Shown here in pieces: positions 23,196 through 33,877 of a DNA stretch of 64,000 bases; the stretch's first letter is position 1; each line of letters opens with the position of its first letter. The notes beneath the pieces were generated by a model. It was not told where the DNA came from and made no database searches. It worked only from the letters and a program-made list of their open reading frames with translations. This stretch comes from Azolla caroliniana (lineage: Eukaryota; Polypodiophyta), in assembly GCA_043228905.1 (NCBI GenBank), contig JBHGNT010000012.1, positions 434,001 through 498,000 of the forward strand, in the 5' to 3' direction. Both the position numbers and the translations under genes were made by a program.

Positions 23196-23220
23196 CAGTT
23201 TTTGGCGACCACGATTCCTG
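23196..23220 (+). promoter_or_regulatory. A2 primer binding site region
   Basis: CAGTTTTTGGCGACCACGAT lies directly after the LTR; TGGCGACCACGATTCC is the likely primer site. The tRNA is not assigned. Confidence 0.6.
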
Positions 23221-23248
23221 TTTTTGCAGCGAACGACGGCACGGATGG

Positions 23249-25196
23249 ATGTCTAGATCAACGCACGACCTGGTTACAGATCGAACTCGACGCCTTGCCG
23301 AAAGGCAAAGGAGACGCGAGGCTTTCCAGCAAGCGGCGCAGGAAATTAGAGCGGATCGCTCGTTTTCCAACGTAATCCGGAGAGTAGCGGAGGACTCCCT
23401 CTGGTTACAGCAAACATCGCACCCGGACGACGGCAGCAGCCTAAGCAGCCTCCGGGAAACCGAATCCCTTCTCCATGCGTTGGCAAACGGAGAAGGCGAA
23501 GCAGAAGCCTTTTCAGCATATGAATCGGACTCCAAAGGGGAATATAGCGTGCACACGAACTACCGTAACAACAACGAAACCCCGGGCGGACCGGAGGACG
23601 AAGGATCGGATACCTTACCGACACCGGAACCGGAAGTGCTAACGCTGGAACCCCCAGAACCAGCAGAGGAAGAGCGACCTCCGACACTGGAAGTCGAAGA
23701 GGAGAGGCCTCCGTCACCAAAGGAGGAGGAAAAACCACCGACGCCGGAAACAAATCGGGAAAGACCACCCACACCGGAGAAAATTCCGGAACGAGTACCA
23801 ACACTGCTAGCCCGCGCACCAATACCGGACGACGATATGCCGTTCCAGTACTCCAAGTACAGACAGAGATGATCCGGACGCGGAAGCTCATGTGCACGCC
23901 TTTGAACAGACATGGGAAGCCAACCATGTGTCCCAGCGATTGACACCGGAGGAAGAAGAACGCTCTAAGATAGCGGAGTTTGGCGTCACATTGGAGGGAC
24001 CGGCAGCAAGATGGCGCCGGACGCAGGACCCGTCTACCATCAACACCTTTGCAGATTTAAAAGCTAAATTCTTGCATTTTTTTCAAAAGGAGGTGGACCA
24101 GACCGTAATGGTAGGCTTATTTTATACCATCCGGCAAGAGGCAGGGGAGAGCATTCCCCAATTTGTCATCCGGTTTCAACGGATGCATAGTCAGCTTGCC
24201 CGTGCACCCCCGGAAGAGGAATTACGGACTATATTCCTAAACGCGCTCCAGGAACCCCTACGCACGGTTTGCACGGTAATTGACTTCCGCACAAGTACCA
24301 TCGACCAAGTCATTGACCGGGTGAGAGAGATGGAAAAGACAAGCTCCTGGCTCACACTGGGAGCACTTCAACGGGCGTTACCGTCCGATGAAGACCTCCG
24401 GTTTTGGTAAGCAATACAGTGCACAACCTGCTTGAATTCCGGACACTCGGCTCTAGAATGCACTATGAGGACGCAATGTGTAATCTGTCAATCCAAGAGC
24501 CATACGACGGATAGGTGCGAGTATAATCTGTTGAATCGGCAAGCACCACCCGTCCGACAAATTGAGCCACGCAACAGCCGGGATGAAGAAGACGAACGCT
24601 GGCGGCGAATGGACCGTGACCGACCGGCACAGGATGTCCGGTATGGCGAGCGACGGGAAAATGATGTCCGGTATGGCGATCGACGGGAAAATGATGTCCG
24701 GTACGGTGATCGGCGGGATAACTATGACCGGCATGATCGGTACCAGGATTACAATAGACGATACGAACATTACGACCGGGAGCACTCCCCCGGGTATCGT
24801 CAGCAACGGGAGGACTACGGCAGATATAACGGGCAACCCCGTCAAGAGTACCGTAATAAGAAGAGCTATAACAAAAAACAGCATTTTAAAAAAGGCGACT
24901 ACCCCCGGGATCCGGAACAAGGAGCTCCAAGTAGCCAACCGGTACAAAACCCCGCGCGTACCGTAGGACCTGCCCCAGGTACAACAGACAATGCCGAATC
25001 TAGCAATACCCGGAAAGCCTACTGCTACTACTGCCGACAGGAAGGCCATTATAGTAACCAATGCCCGGTGAAGAGCTATGAAAAACGACCGGTGGTAAAT
25101 ATGGTAGTCCCTGAGGTGGCGGATCTGCAGCAGGTGACCACAAGGTCGAAGGGCATGGCCAAAGAATGGGAGACACAGGAGACTATCCGGAAATAA
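23249..25196 (+). pseudogene. A2 gag
   Basis: Starts MSRSTHDLVTDRTRRLAERQ, followed by an acidic, proline-rich stretch with EERPPTLEVEEERPPSPKEE-type repeats (to about 23800). The capsid domain follows (FGVTLEGPAARWRR, FFQKEVDQTVMVGLFYTIRQ, QEPLRTVC). A one-base change of frame lies at 23867-23871 (AGA then TGATCC; dropping one T restores DPDAEAHVHAFEQTW). Three CCHC zinc knuckles are present: CTTCLNSGHSALEC and CVICQSKSHTTDRC (about 24420-24515) and CYYCRQEGHYSNQC (about 25023-25064). A region of repeated DVRYGDRRENDVRYG lies between the second and third. The TAA at 24408 replaces a CAA kept in A1. Three knuckles is more than the usual one. Confidence 0.88.
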
Positions 25197-26075
25197 GCAA
25201 CGGAATGGGTAAAGAAAGCAAACGAGCAGAATGTCATAGACTTACAGCAGCAAAAGGAGAACACCGCAGGGCTTGCCGACGGTAGTCAGTCCGAGAACAA
25301 GACATGGCAGGCGTTGCAAGAATGCCAGATTACGTTACCACTAGGAAGACTCCTACAACTCGTGCCAAGATTCACGGAAGGACTGAAGACGGCCATGACA
25401 GCAGGAGAACCATCACCGGCACCGGTACTCTTCTCGAATCCGGAGGAGGGACCAATGGTGGTGGACACCAGCAGTCTGGTAATCACTGCCATTGTGAAAG
25501 GGAAAGAACTCCCCGGCATAGTTATAGACGGAGGCTCTGGGGTGAATGTAATAAGCCTCCGGACGTGTGATGACCTTGGAATCCACGAGTGGGAGCCGTG
25601 TCCGTTCTGGTTGCGGATGGCCGATACAAGCTCAGTGCGGCCGACAGGATTAATACGGAAATTAGAAGTCACCGTCAGCGGTCATACATTTCACATCTCG
25701 GCCGTAGTGCTACAATTACAGGCACAAGGCGCATACCCGCTATTGCTGGGGCGGCCATGGTTGAAAACGGCACATATCAAACAGAATTGGCGAAAAAATA
25801 TAATTACCTTCCGGCGAGGAAAAACCAAGGTACGGGTATCAACACAGCCAAGGACGAGCACTGGCAAGGAATGTACACCGTTGTATGCGGAATGCGTCAA
25901 CATGCTAGAAGGGTTAGCGGACGAAGAAGAAGCTCAATACCTGCAGGAAAACCCGAAGATCATACCCCTCTTCGAAATTGACATTGCCGAAGCAGTAGCA
26001 CCATACTTACCGCAACCGGAAGAGGCTGAAGTAGAACCGGATAAAGAAGCAATCCGGGAGTTACGGCAAGCGTAG
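25197..26075 (+). pseudogene. A2 protease domain of the polyprotein
   Basis: Same frame as gag and pol. Retropepsin-like fold with the active-site stretch VIDGGSGVNVISL (Asp at 25527-25529) and the flap/C-terminal part AYPLLLGRPWLKTAHIKQNW. It cleaves the polyprotein. Bounded by TAA at 25194 and TAG at 26073; the TAG aligns with CAA/CAG in A1 (EQEA). D-G-G-S-G is shared with A1 and is known from other plant Gypsy proteases, so it is probably active as such. Confidence 0.85.
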
Positions 26076-26081
26076 GAAGCG

Positions 26082-27632
26082 TTGGAACGGGAAATGGCCG
26101 TTTCACAGCGCGTAAAAGCGTCGCAACTGGAAGAGGTGAACCTAGGGACCACGGATGAAGCAAAACCGGTGCACATCGCCAAGGAGATGAAGTCCGAAGA
26201 CAAAACGGCGATGATCACACTTCTCACGGAATTTCGCGATGTGTTCGCCTGGTCATACGAAGACATGCGAGAACTCGACCCTCAGTTATACCAGCATCAG
26301 GTTCACTTGAGCAAGGACGCAAAACCAGTGGCACAAAGACGGTACCGGATGAATCCCAATTATGCCGCCAAAGTCAAGGAGGAAATCGACAAACTGCTAA
26401 GAGTTGGCTTTATCCGTCCGGTAAAGAAAGCGACATGGCTGAGCCCGATCGTAGTCGTACCGAAGAAGAACGGAAAAATTCGAGTTTGCGTGGACTATCG
26501 GAAACTCAATGCGGCTACGGTAACGGATGCGTTTCCACTTCCGTTCACAGATGGAGTGTTGGATGCCGTCGCCGGCCATGAGGTCTATAGCTTCTTAGAC
26601 GGATTCAGCGGGTATAATCAGATCCGGATGCACCCCGACGACCAAGAGAAAACGACATTCATCACCGAATGGGCGGTCTTTGTGGCCGTGGTGATGATGT
26701 TCGGACTCAAAACGGCACCGGCAACATTTCAACGAATCATCATGGAAATCTTTGGTGAATATATACCGGCTTTTATGCAGGTTTTCCTTGACGATTTCGT
26801 CGTCTATAGCCGGGAGGAGGACCATTTTCAACACCTCCATCTTTGTCTAGAAAAGTGTAGAGCGTACCAGCTAAGCTTGAATCCGGCAAAGTGTGTATTT
26901 GGCGTGTCCAGTGGAACTTTATTAGGACATATTGTGAGCCAGGAAGGTATTGCAGTCGACCTGGACAAAGTGAAAGCCATATTAGAAGCACTGGCGCCGG
27001 CAACGGCAAAGGCATTAAGCCGGTTCTTAGGCCAGATCCGGTGGCACAGCCGGATGCTCCGATACTTGGCCGACCTGGCTACACCGTTGCATGCCGCCGT
27101 ACATCGGACACCATTCCAGTGGACCGACACTGAGGATAGGGTGTATAAGGCCCTCAAGGTACTATTGTCGCAGGCACCGGTAGTACAACCTCCGGATTGG
27201 AGTAAAGAATTTCACGTGTTCGTGGACGCCTCCGACATCGCAATCGGAAGCGTACTTATGCAGCTTACGGAGCCAAAGTGGTACCGGCTAGTGTACTATG
27301 CCAGCCGAAAGCTATCCCAAGCAGAACGAAACTACTCTACCACGGAACGGGAAGCTCTAGGGATGATCTACAGTGTGACAAAGTTTCGGCACTATTTATT
27401 GGGAAGGAAGTTTTCCTTCCATGTAGGTCATTCGACACTCCTTTACCTGGTGTCCAAGGCGTCATTCACCGGAAAATTGGCCCGGTGGACCTTATTGTTA
27501 CAGGAGTTCGAGTTTGAAATATTCCACCGACCCAGTATACAGCATGCCGTAGCGGATTACTTAAGCCGATTGGAGTCCGGAGAGACGGGTGACGGAGTAC
27601 CGGATGAGTTTCCGGATGCGGAGCTGTTTTGA
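26082..27632 (+). pseudogene. A2 reverse transcriptase and RNase H
   Basis: 516 uninterrupted codons. RT: FRDVFAWSYEDMRELDP, VDYRKLNAATVTDAFPLPF, MHPDDQEKTTFITEWAVFVA, LKTAPATFQRIIM, then FLDDFVVYS with catalytic Asp codons at 26790-26795, and LLGHIVSQEGIAVD. RNase H: FHVFVDASDIAIGSVLMQL and YSTTEREALGMIY. It ends VPDEFPDAELF at a TGA (27630-27632) where A1 reads CGA (Arg), so that stop is a CpG transition. It copies element RNA into DNA and degrades the template. Confidence 0.92.
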
Positions 27633-29054
27633 GTCACTACGGAGACGGCAGCAGATGAGACGGTGGCCCAGGAAGACAAGTGGCTCACAAATATGCACCA
27701 GTTTCTGAGCACAGGACTACCTCCGGAAGAGCTGAACTGGGACGAACGGAAACGCCTGGCGGTGCAAAGCCGACATTTCTGCTTACTGCAAGACACACTG
27801 TACCAGAAGGGCGTGGACGGCATATGGAGACGGGCGGTGCGCAGCGATGAAAAGGAACTGATACTAAGGGAAGCCCACTGCGGAGTTGCCGGAGGTCACT
27901 ATGCCAGAGATGCGACGGCCAGAAAAATATGGCAAAGTGGCCTATGGTGGCCAACGACATTAAGAGATGTGGTACGGTACGCAAAAGAATGTGACCTATG
28001 CCAGAGAATGGGCCAGCCAACGGAGCAGGCTCGTATGCCACAGCAACCGGTACTACCACTCGAGCCATTCCAAAAGTGGGGGCTGGACTTTGTAGGACCA
28101 TTCAAGCCACCGACAATGAGAACGGGTAATCGGTACGTTATCATTGCTACGGATTACTGCACGAAATGGGTGGAGGCCAAAGCTTTACGGGATAACACCG
28201 CTGCGTCAACGACAAAGTTTCTATATGAGTACATCTGGTGCCGTTACGGATGCCCCATTGAATTGATAAGTGACCAAGGGGGGCACTTTCTCGGCCAAGT
28301 AGTGGAAAGCCTGACGACATTCTATGCCGTTGTACACAAACGGAGCACACCTTACTATCCACAGGCGAACGGCTTAGCGGAATCAACAAACAAGACGCTA
28401 TAGAATATCCTCTGGAAGATCGTCAACGAAAACCGGACGGATTGGGACACAAAGCTACATAGCGCGCTTTGGGCATACAGGACGGCATACAAAACGAGCA
28501 TCCGAACAACACCGTTCCGGTTGGCGTTCGGACTCGAGGCGGTCATGCCGGTAGAATTCCAAGTACCTAGCTTACGGATCCAGCTACGGGAAAGGCTGAA
28601 CGAGAAGGAGTCGGAGGCAATAAGGTTGATAGCGCTGTGTGAGCTCGAGGAACAACGACTGGCCAGCATCCTACATTTAGAATTGGAGCAACGTAGACGG
28701 AAAGCATTTGTCGACCGACACAGGAAAGGTAACGAAAAAATGTTCGCAATCGGCAAACCGGTGTTAGTATTCCAAACCCGGATGGGCAAGATGCTAGGTA
28801 AGCTACGGTTTAGATGGATCGGACCATATTGGCTAACACGGGAGTATAATGGGTCCTACCAGTTAGGGACACTTGCCGGCAAAGTGCTAGGCAAATGGGT
28901 CAACGGATTCCGGTTGAATGCATATAGAGGACCGATGCCTAAGAACCCGTTTGAACAAAGGACCGACGGCAACCACCAAGACGGCAGAGAAGGCGAGCCG
29001 GTAACTAGGGAGAATGAGGCCGGTAAGGGTCCGAGAGGACCAACGGACAAGTGA
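27633..29054 (+). pseudogene. A2 integrase
   Basis: Same frame as RT. Zinc domain REAHCGVAGGHYA... CDLCQRMG (HHCC). DDE core: GLDFVGPFKPP (first Asp), LISDQGGHFLGQVV (second Asp) and TPYYPQANGLAESTNKT (Glu), all three present. A TAG at 28401 follows (CAA in A1). The C-terminal part 28404-29054 carries VFQTRMGKMLGKLRFRWIGP, a GPY-type module, and ends at TGA 29052-29054. No chromodomain. It inserts the cDNA into the host genome. Confidence 0.88.
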
Positions 29055-29457
29055 CGTCACACTAATAATAATAATAACTAAATAAAATTAAAATAAAATA
29101 AAAATAAAAATAAAAAAAATAAAAAAAATCATGCAAAAGCGAGGAATGAATGGATGAAAGAGCGTGGAGCGAAAAGGTACGTAGTGGGCATTTAAAGCGC
29201 TACCACAGGACATAATGCTATTTTAAGTACGCGACATGCACACACTCAAAAAAGGCGCCAGAATGCACAGACAAAAACCACTGCGCGTAGAGACCCTCTA
29301 CTTTCGCGAACCCAGGAGCACAGAAGCACCAAGACGTTGCAAGATTATCAGACGAGAACCTGCGCACAAAGAAACCCCGCCTTCTGAACTCTCTCTTTCT
29401 CAACCCCACTCTCATCACCATCCAACCTTGCCACCGCCATCCGACCTCAACACAGAC
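29055..29457 (+). other. A2 spacer between integrase and extra ORF
   Basis: An (AATA)n-rich tract at 29063-29130, then a pyrimidine-rich stretch near 29385-29450 ending CTCAACACAG just before the ATG at 29458. That resembles a 3' splice site, which would allow a spliced subgenomic mRNA. No donor was identified. Confidence 0.5.
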
Positions 29458-32232
29458 ATGGACCCGCAAACGCTGTCGGAAGCCGCCAAGACATGGCTGA
29501 AGCAACACGGGCTCGAGGGCTTCTTGATGATGATGGAAGTACCGCCACACAAAGAAGCCGACAAAGTGATCAAGGAAATCGATACAGAGGTCATAACGGC
29601 GGAGGCGATTCGAGCGTTAACAGGCCTTCCGGAGGGAGGCATACTCACGATCGACAATCCAACCCCGGAGCAACTCATCAGGTATTTTGGTGAGTACTAA
29701 CTAGCCAGCAAGGGCTACCGAACACAGGGCGGCGGAGATATGTTGTTCCGCGAAATTGCTCGTGTGCTCCACGAATACGGCCACGTGTACCCTAGACCCC
29801 CTGTCATGCCGCAGAACCGGGCAGGGATGATCATCGCCACCTATGAAGGGATCAAGGTGGATTGGCTGGTCTTGATCGCAGACGGGTTGTGTGCGGCGAT
29901 CGAGATCGTGAGAGGAAAAGACGGCAAAGAAGGCCGAGACGGACGGAGGATATGGCACGCCGTAACGCAGTGGCTCACCTTGCTTGTGCCACCCGTCTAG
30001 ACCGTCCAGCCCAAGAAGCGAGGAAGAGTGGCGGACGACACCCCAAGGACGGCTTCCAAACGGCAACAGCTGTTGGCCTCTAAGGCCACTAAGGGAAAGG
30101 CGGCAGACGCAGAACATGCGGCAGCAGGAAGCGGCAGCCGGAAGCGCCCAACGGAGGCGCAAGAGGAACCACCGGCACGGCCCGTAAAGGTCACACTCTG
30201 CCGACCGGTGAATAGAGAAGCGGACCCCTTGGCGGCAAAACTCAATGCCGAAGCTCAGGAGGAGGAAATAGAGGAGGAGCCTACGGAGAACCTCCAGCGA
30301 CGGTCGTCGGTAAGGACCGTTGAGGCAGCCGGGAAACGTTCGGACCCTCAGACGGAGGGAACACCGACTCCCCATACTGAGACTCCCACGCCAAGGAAGG
30401 AACCGGAACCGGTGCATATGGCACCAGAAACAGAAGCCCTAGCACCACCGGCAACACTGGCAAGTCCCATCCCGCCAGAGCCGGAAAGGTCAATGCAGCC
30501 TCCCTCGGTCAGCCAAGAAGAAGCGCAAGGGGAACCAGGACAGCAGGGTGGTCCACGGGCAGAAACGGAACTGCAACTTGGCGCAACTAGGCGGGACCAC
30601 CCCTCTACAAGTGAGCCCATTTGTCAAATCTCCGTGCAAGTACAACAAGGCACCGGTAGCCTGTGGCTCCGGTGGATAGGCGAACAGATAGCCGGAGTAG
30701 TGGGGTATATTGAGGCGGAAGAAAGAGCGCAAAGCGAACGGTTGCTCGTCACAACCGAACAACTAGAGACGGCCCAGTCCAGAATCCGGTGCCTTGAAAA
30801 AGACTTGGATCAGGTCACGACAAAGATGGCCAAAATACGGATCCAATCACCGGTGACTCCGGTAAGTGTACAGAATAAAGAAACGGAACGACCTGTACAT
30901 AGTAATAAGACCCCGACAACGGAAACCGTTCCGGCGAGAGATGCGGCGCAAGCTCGGGAGCTTGCGGAATTGAGAGAGGAACTTGCCGCACAAGAAGCGC
31001 TAAGGAGCTGTGAACGAGAATTGAAGACGGCGGCCGAAGCCGAATTAAAGAAGACTGCTGAGAACCTCCGCCGGGCAGAGGAGAGCCTCCGGAAATGCCA
31101 TCAAGCGTACGACCAACTAAAGGAGGAGAAAGACAAAGTGGTGCAGGAAAAGGACAAGCTGTGGAAAACGGCGGAAACAGAGATTGAACGGCTAAAGGAA
31201 GGGCTCCGCCAGCAGAAGGACCGCGAGGACCGGGCTCGTCGTCAGATCAACGCACGGCTCAAGCAAAAGACTGATGATTTTGAGCACCTGCACCGGGACT
31301 AGAAACGGTTGGAAATGGAGCATAAAGAACGGATGGCCGAGCTCCAGCAGGCAGTTGATCGGGCCGCGACGGCGATCGCCGACGAACGAGCAGAAAATAC
31401 AAGACGCTTGGACGAGGCGGAGAAGGTCCGGATGGAGCTCCAGAGGCAGCAACAGGAAGACAAAGAGAGAGCGTCAACAGTATTGCAGAAATTACAAAGC
31501 ACATATCAAAGGCAATTGACGCATTACAAGGCGCAGGCGGAGGACAACGTCAAAATCATCAAACAACTGAAGGAGGAACGGCAAGCGGCGGAAACCAAAT
31601 CGTAATTGGGAACGAGCCAGATTCAGTCCATCCTCCGGGCATGGCTGAATCAGACAAAACACTTGATTGATGAAAGCTCCGTAAAATGGTGGACAAAGTG
31701 GGCACAAAACGCGGCGGAACTCCAGTTGCTACGGGCGGATGTGGCAAACCGGCAGAAGGAAGGAGATGACTGTTATACGTTGACTTCCGAGGACTTCACC
31801 GCCATACGGGATGAGTTGGCCGACGACTTCGAAGTCCTGGCAGATGAACAACTGGCGCAGGTTAGGCAGCTCGTAGCCCAGCTGGACGATGATAGGCTGG
31901 ACGCTCAAATCCAGTTTGAAAGCTACGAGCGGTCCCGGGTGCGGGAAGAAAAAGCACGAGATGCAGCAACGGTTAACCTTAGTGATGAGGAACCATCGCC
32001 GGCTGAGGGCCAGCCGGGAACCAGTCAACCGGAGACCACTACGACGCAGGGAGCAACGACGGAGACGCCGGTGTCAGAGCCACAAACGGAGGAGTAGCCG
32101 CAGCAACCACCAACGGACACGCCGCAAGAGACAACAACAGAGCAAAAACAACAACAACAACAACAACCACTTCCAGATGAACCATTGGAGCCTCTCGAAC
32201 AAAGCATTCTGGACATTTTGGACGAAGAATAG
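29458..32232 (+). pseudogene. A2 extra ORF downstream of integrase (unknown function)
   Basis: One frame of 924 codons to TAG 32230, interrupted by stops at 29698 (TAA), 29998 (TAG), 31300 (TAG), 31603 (TAA) and 32095 (TAG), all one C-to-T step from CAA or CAG. I start at MDPQTLSEAAKTWLKQHGLE because A1 begins at the matching point. Residues 1-180 look globular (LTGLPEGGI, SKGYRTQGGGDMLFREIARV). A basic, nuclear-signal-like stretch follows (PKKRGRV near 30010), then a Pro/Glu/Thr-rich part, then long coiled-coil-like heptads (about 30700-31600; KDKVVQEKDKLWKTAETEIE). The tail is Q/P/T-rich with a poly-Q run near 32145. No signal peptide or membrane segment, so it does not look like an envelope protein despite its env-like position. 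I recognise no family. Confidence 0.8.
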
Positions 32233-32286
32233 CAGGGGTCGGTTGTGGATTCGACGTACAAGGTACTGTCCCACGGGCGTGCCATG

Positions 32287-32722
32287 TGTTACCGGCCGGC
32301 AAAGGAGTCCAGAGTGGGAAACGGAGAGCTAATTAAGTAGTAGGAATGTGGTTGTAATTAAGCTATGAGTGTGGACGGACGGACCGGAAATGGTATGCCG
32401 TTCCGGATCCGGACCGATCCCGAACAGGTGCGGATGGCACCGTTTTGTAATACAGACCGGAAACCTATTTAAAGGCCTAGATACAATGTAATAGTTAGCG
32501 GTTAATTAATGAAAGCTTAAGCGTTGTTATCTCTCTATATTAATTGTCGTTCTGTCTTAATTGTTATATCTTACGCGTGTGTTATGAAAGACGATCATAA
32601 TAAGTAACTTAACCAAGTAGGATTAAGCGTTGAAGTCTAATCCGGTGGCCGTAACACCCTTTGGTGAAGTGTCTCCCGTAGACACCCTGTGTTAGGCCAT
32701 TGTTCGGCCCGAAGAGTTAACA
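32287..32722 (+). repeat. A2 3' LTR
   Basis: 436 bp, TGTTACCGG...GAGTTAACA, with inverted ends TGTTA/TAACA. About 14 differences from the 5' copy. No clear polypurine tract directly upstream; the nearest purine-rich stretch (GAAGAATAGCAGGGG) lies about 45-65 bp before it. Confidence 0.92.
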
Positions 32723-32727
32723 GTCGC

Positions 32728-33179
32728 CGGTTGGGTAGTGGTGCATGTGGTGTGATGCGATCAATCACATTTGGAAGGATTGCGCGGATTTCGTCGATGC
32801 ACTCAGGACCAACGTGGTGTACCTTTGGAACGGGCGGGTGCACGCGAGCGAGACCCGGAAAGCCCTAGAACTGAATACGGGGCGCGACGGAATGAAGAAG
32901 TTGATGGAAGAGGCCGCGACACGGCATGTAGAAGCCGTTAACTACTCAATGTCGGCGGGAATTCGGGTCGGAGGTGAGCAGACCCGGAAGGCGGAGGATT
33001 CCGGATTCTAGCCGCTACTGCTAGAAGGCCTCTCCGGAGTTTGGTTGAAGAAAGAAGAGGCGGACCGCGCGGAACAACGGGTCCAAGAGGTCACCGGATA
33101 GGACGATCCGGTCGAAGAGAAAACGGGCTTCGTAGAAGCCGCTTGCCAGAACTACGAGGTTCAGGTGGAAGACAAACGG
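32728..33179 (+). pseudogene. B1 gag, second part
   Basis: Continues B1 gag after A2 in exact frame. It starts with CCG GTT GGG, a TAG (CAG in B3) and TGG, then the zinc knuckle CMWCDAINHIWKDC (C-x2-C-x4-H-x4-C). TAG codons at 33009 and about 33102 replace Trp codons present in B3. It ends VEDKR at the B3 insertion site; ACGG at 33176-33179 is the target duplication. The frame resumes at 51720. Confidence 0.85.
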
Positions 33180-33808
33180 TGTCGCGTTGTTACGCGCGTA
33201 CGTGTAGAAAGAGGCGGGACCACGGGGGTCTTGGATTGAGGAGCGAGGGAGAGAGAGACAGAGAGAGAGATTCACAGACACGTAGAAGCGAGAAAAAGAG
33301 ATATAGAACGTAACACTTAATTATAATGACAAGAGATTACAAACTCCGACGGTTACAACCGACAAGGTGGCGACGGACCCGACACGGGGACCCTACTCAC
33401 GCAAACCGACGACAGTCACACGACTCCCAAAAACAAAAGGGGGGGGGGGGGGGAAAGAGACTCTGTTGGAAGCACACGGGCTGTCCCGAAGCAGAGGTAG
33501 CGAACTCCCACAGGCGGCCGTAGAGAACGATGGTTAGAGGAGAAGAGAGAGAGCTCGGCCCTCCGTTCTGCAGCAGCGCCCCCCCGTTCCTCCTCGCGCA
33601 CGATGCCCCTTTTCTCTTGTCCTCTTCCCTTTATTCCTTGTCCCTCTGGCAGGGATACGCACAATCCCGCCTCCTAATAAATGCGTGCTGCTTAGTATTT
33701 ATCTCCACCGATTCCTGTACAAAATACCAAGTCACGCGTCCATCCGTGTAAGGGCCGGTTTATGCGCTTTCTCTTCGTTTCCGCCTATGGCCGGTTTTCT
33801 TCACGACA
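33180..33808 (-). repeat. B3 3' LTR
   Basis: 629 bp, reverse complement reads TGTCGTGAAG...AACAACGCGACA. Contains a homopolymer of about 15 G at 33439-33453, where the 5' LTR has about 11. Directly below its start on the minus strand lies GGTGGGGGTGGA (33809-33820), the polypurine tract; B2 has AGGTGGGGGCGGA at 49941-49953. Confidence 0.88.
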
Positions 33809-33877
33809 TCCACCCCCACCAAACCGCGCATCCACTGGTATGCGCCAGAGACGGGCAGATATCGAAGAAACTCGGCC

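Larger units (their letters stand above)
22760..32722 (+). mobile_element. Gypsy element A2, complete with both LTRs
   Basis: 9963 bp between GCCGC (22755-22759) and GTCGC (32723-32727), a 5-bp target duplication with one C/T change. Removing it rejoins the B1 gag frame. It holds 5' LTR, PBS, a gag-pol polyprotein in essentially one frame, an AT-rich spacer, a long extra ORF and a 3' LTR. RT motifs (FLDDF, HPDDQEKT) and gene order suggest the non-chromovirus plant lineage (Athila/Tat-like), not the chromoviruses. The coding region has in-frame stops, so this copy is not autonomous. Confidence 0.92.

Noticed and set aside
32128-32165. CAA repeat as a separate microsatellite
   Set aside because: It encodes a poly-Gln run in frame at the end of the extra ORF and is best read as part of it.
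29458-32232. Envelope gene in A2 by position
   Set aside because: No signal peptide, transmembrane segment or furin-type site; coiled-coil and low-complexity composition instead.
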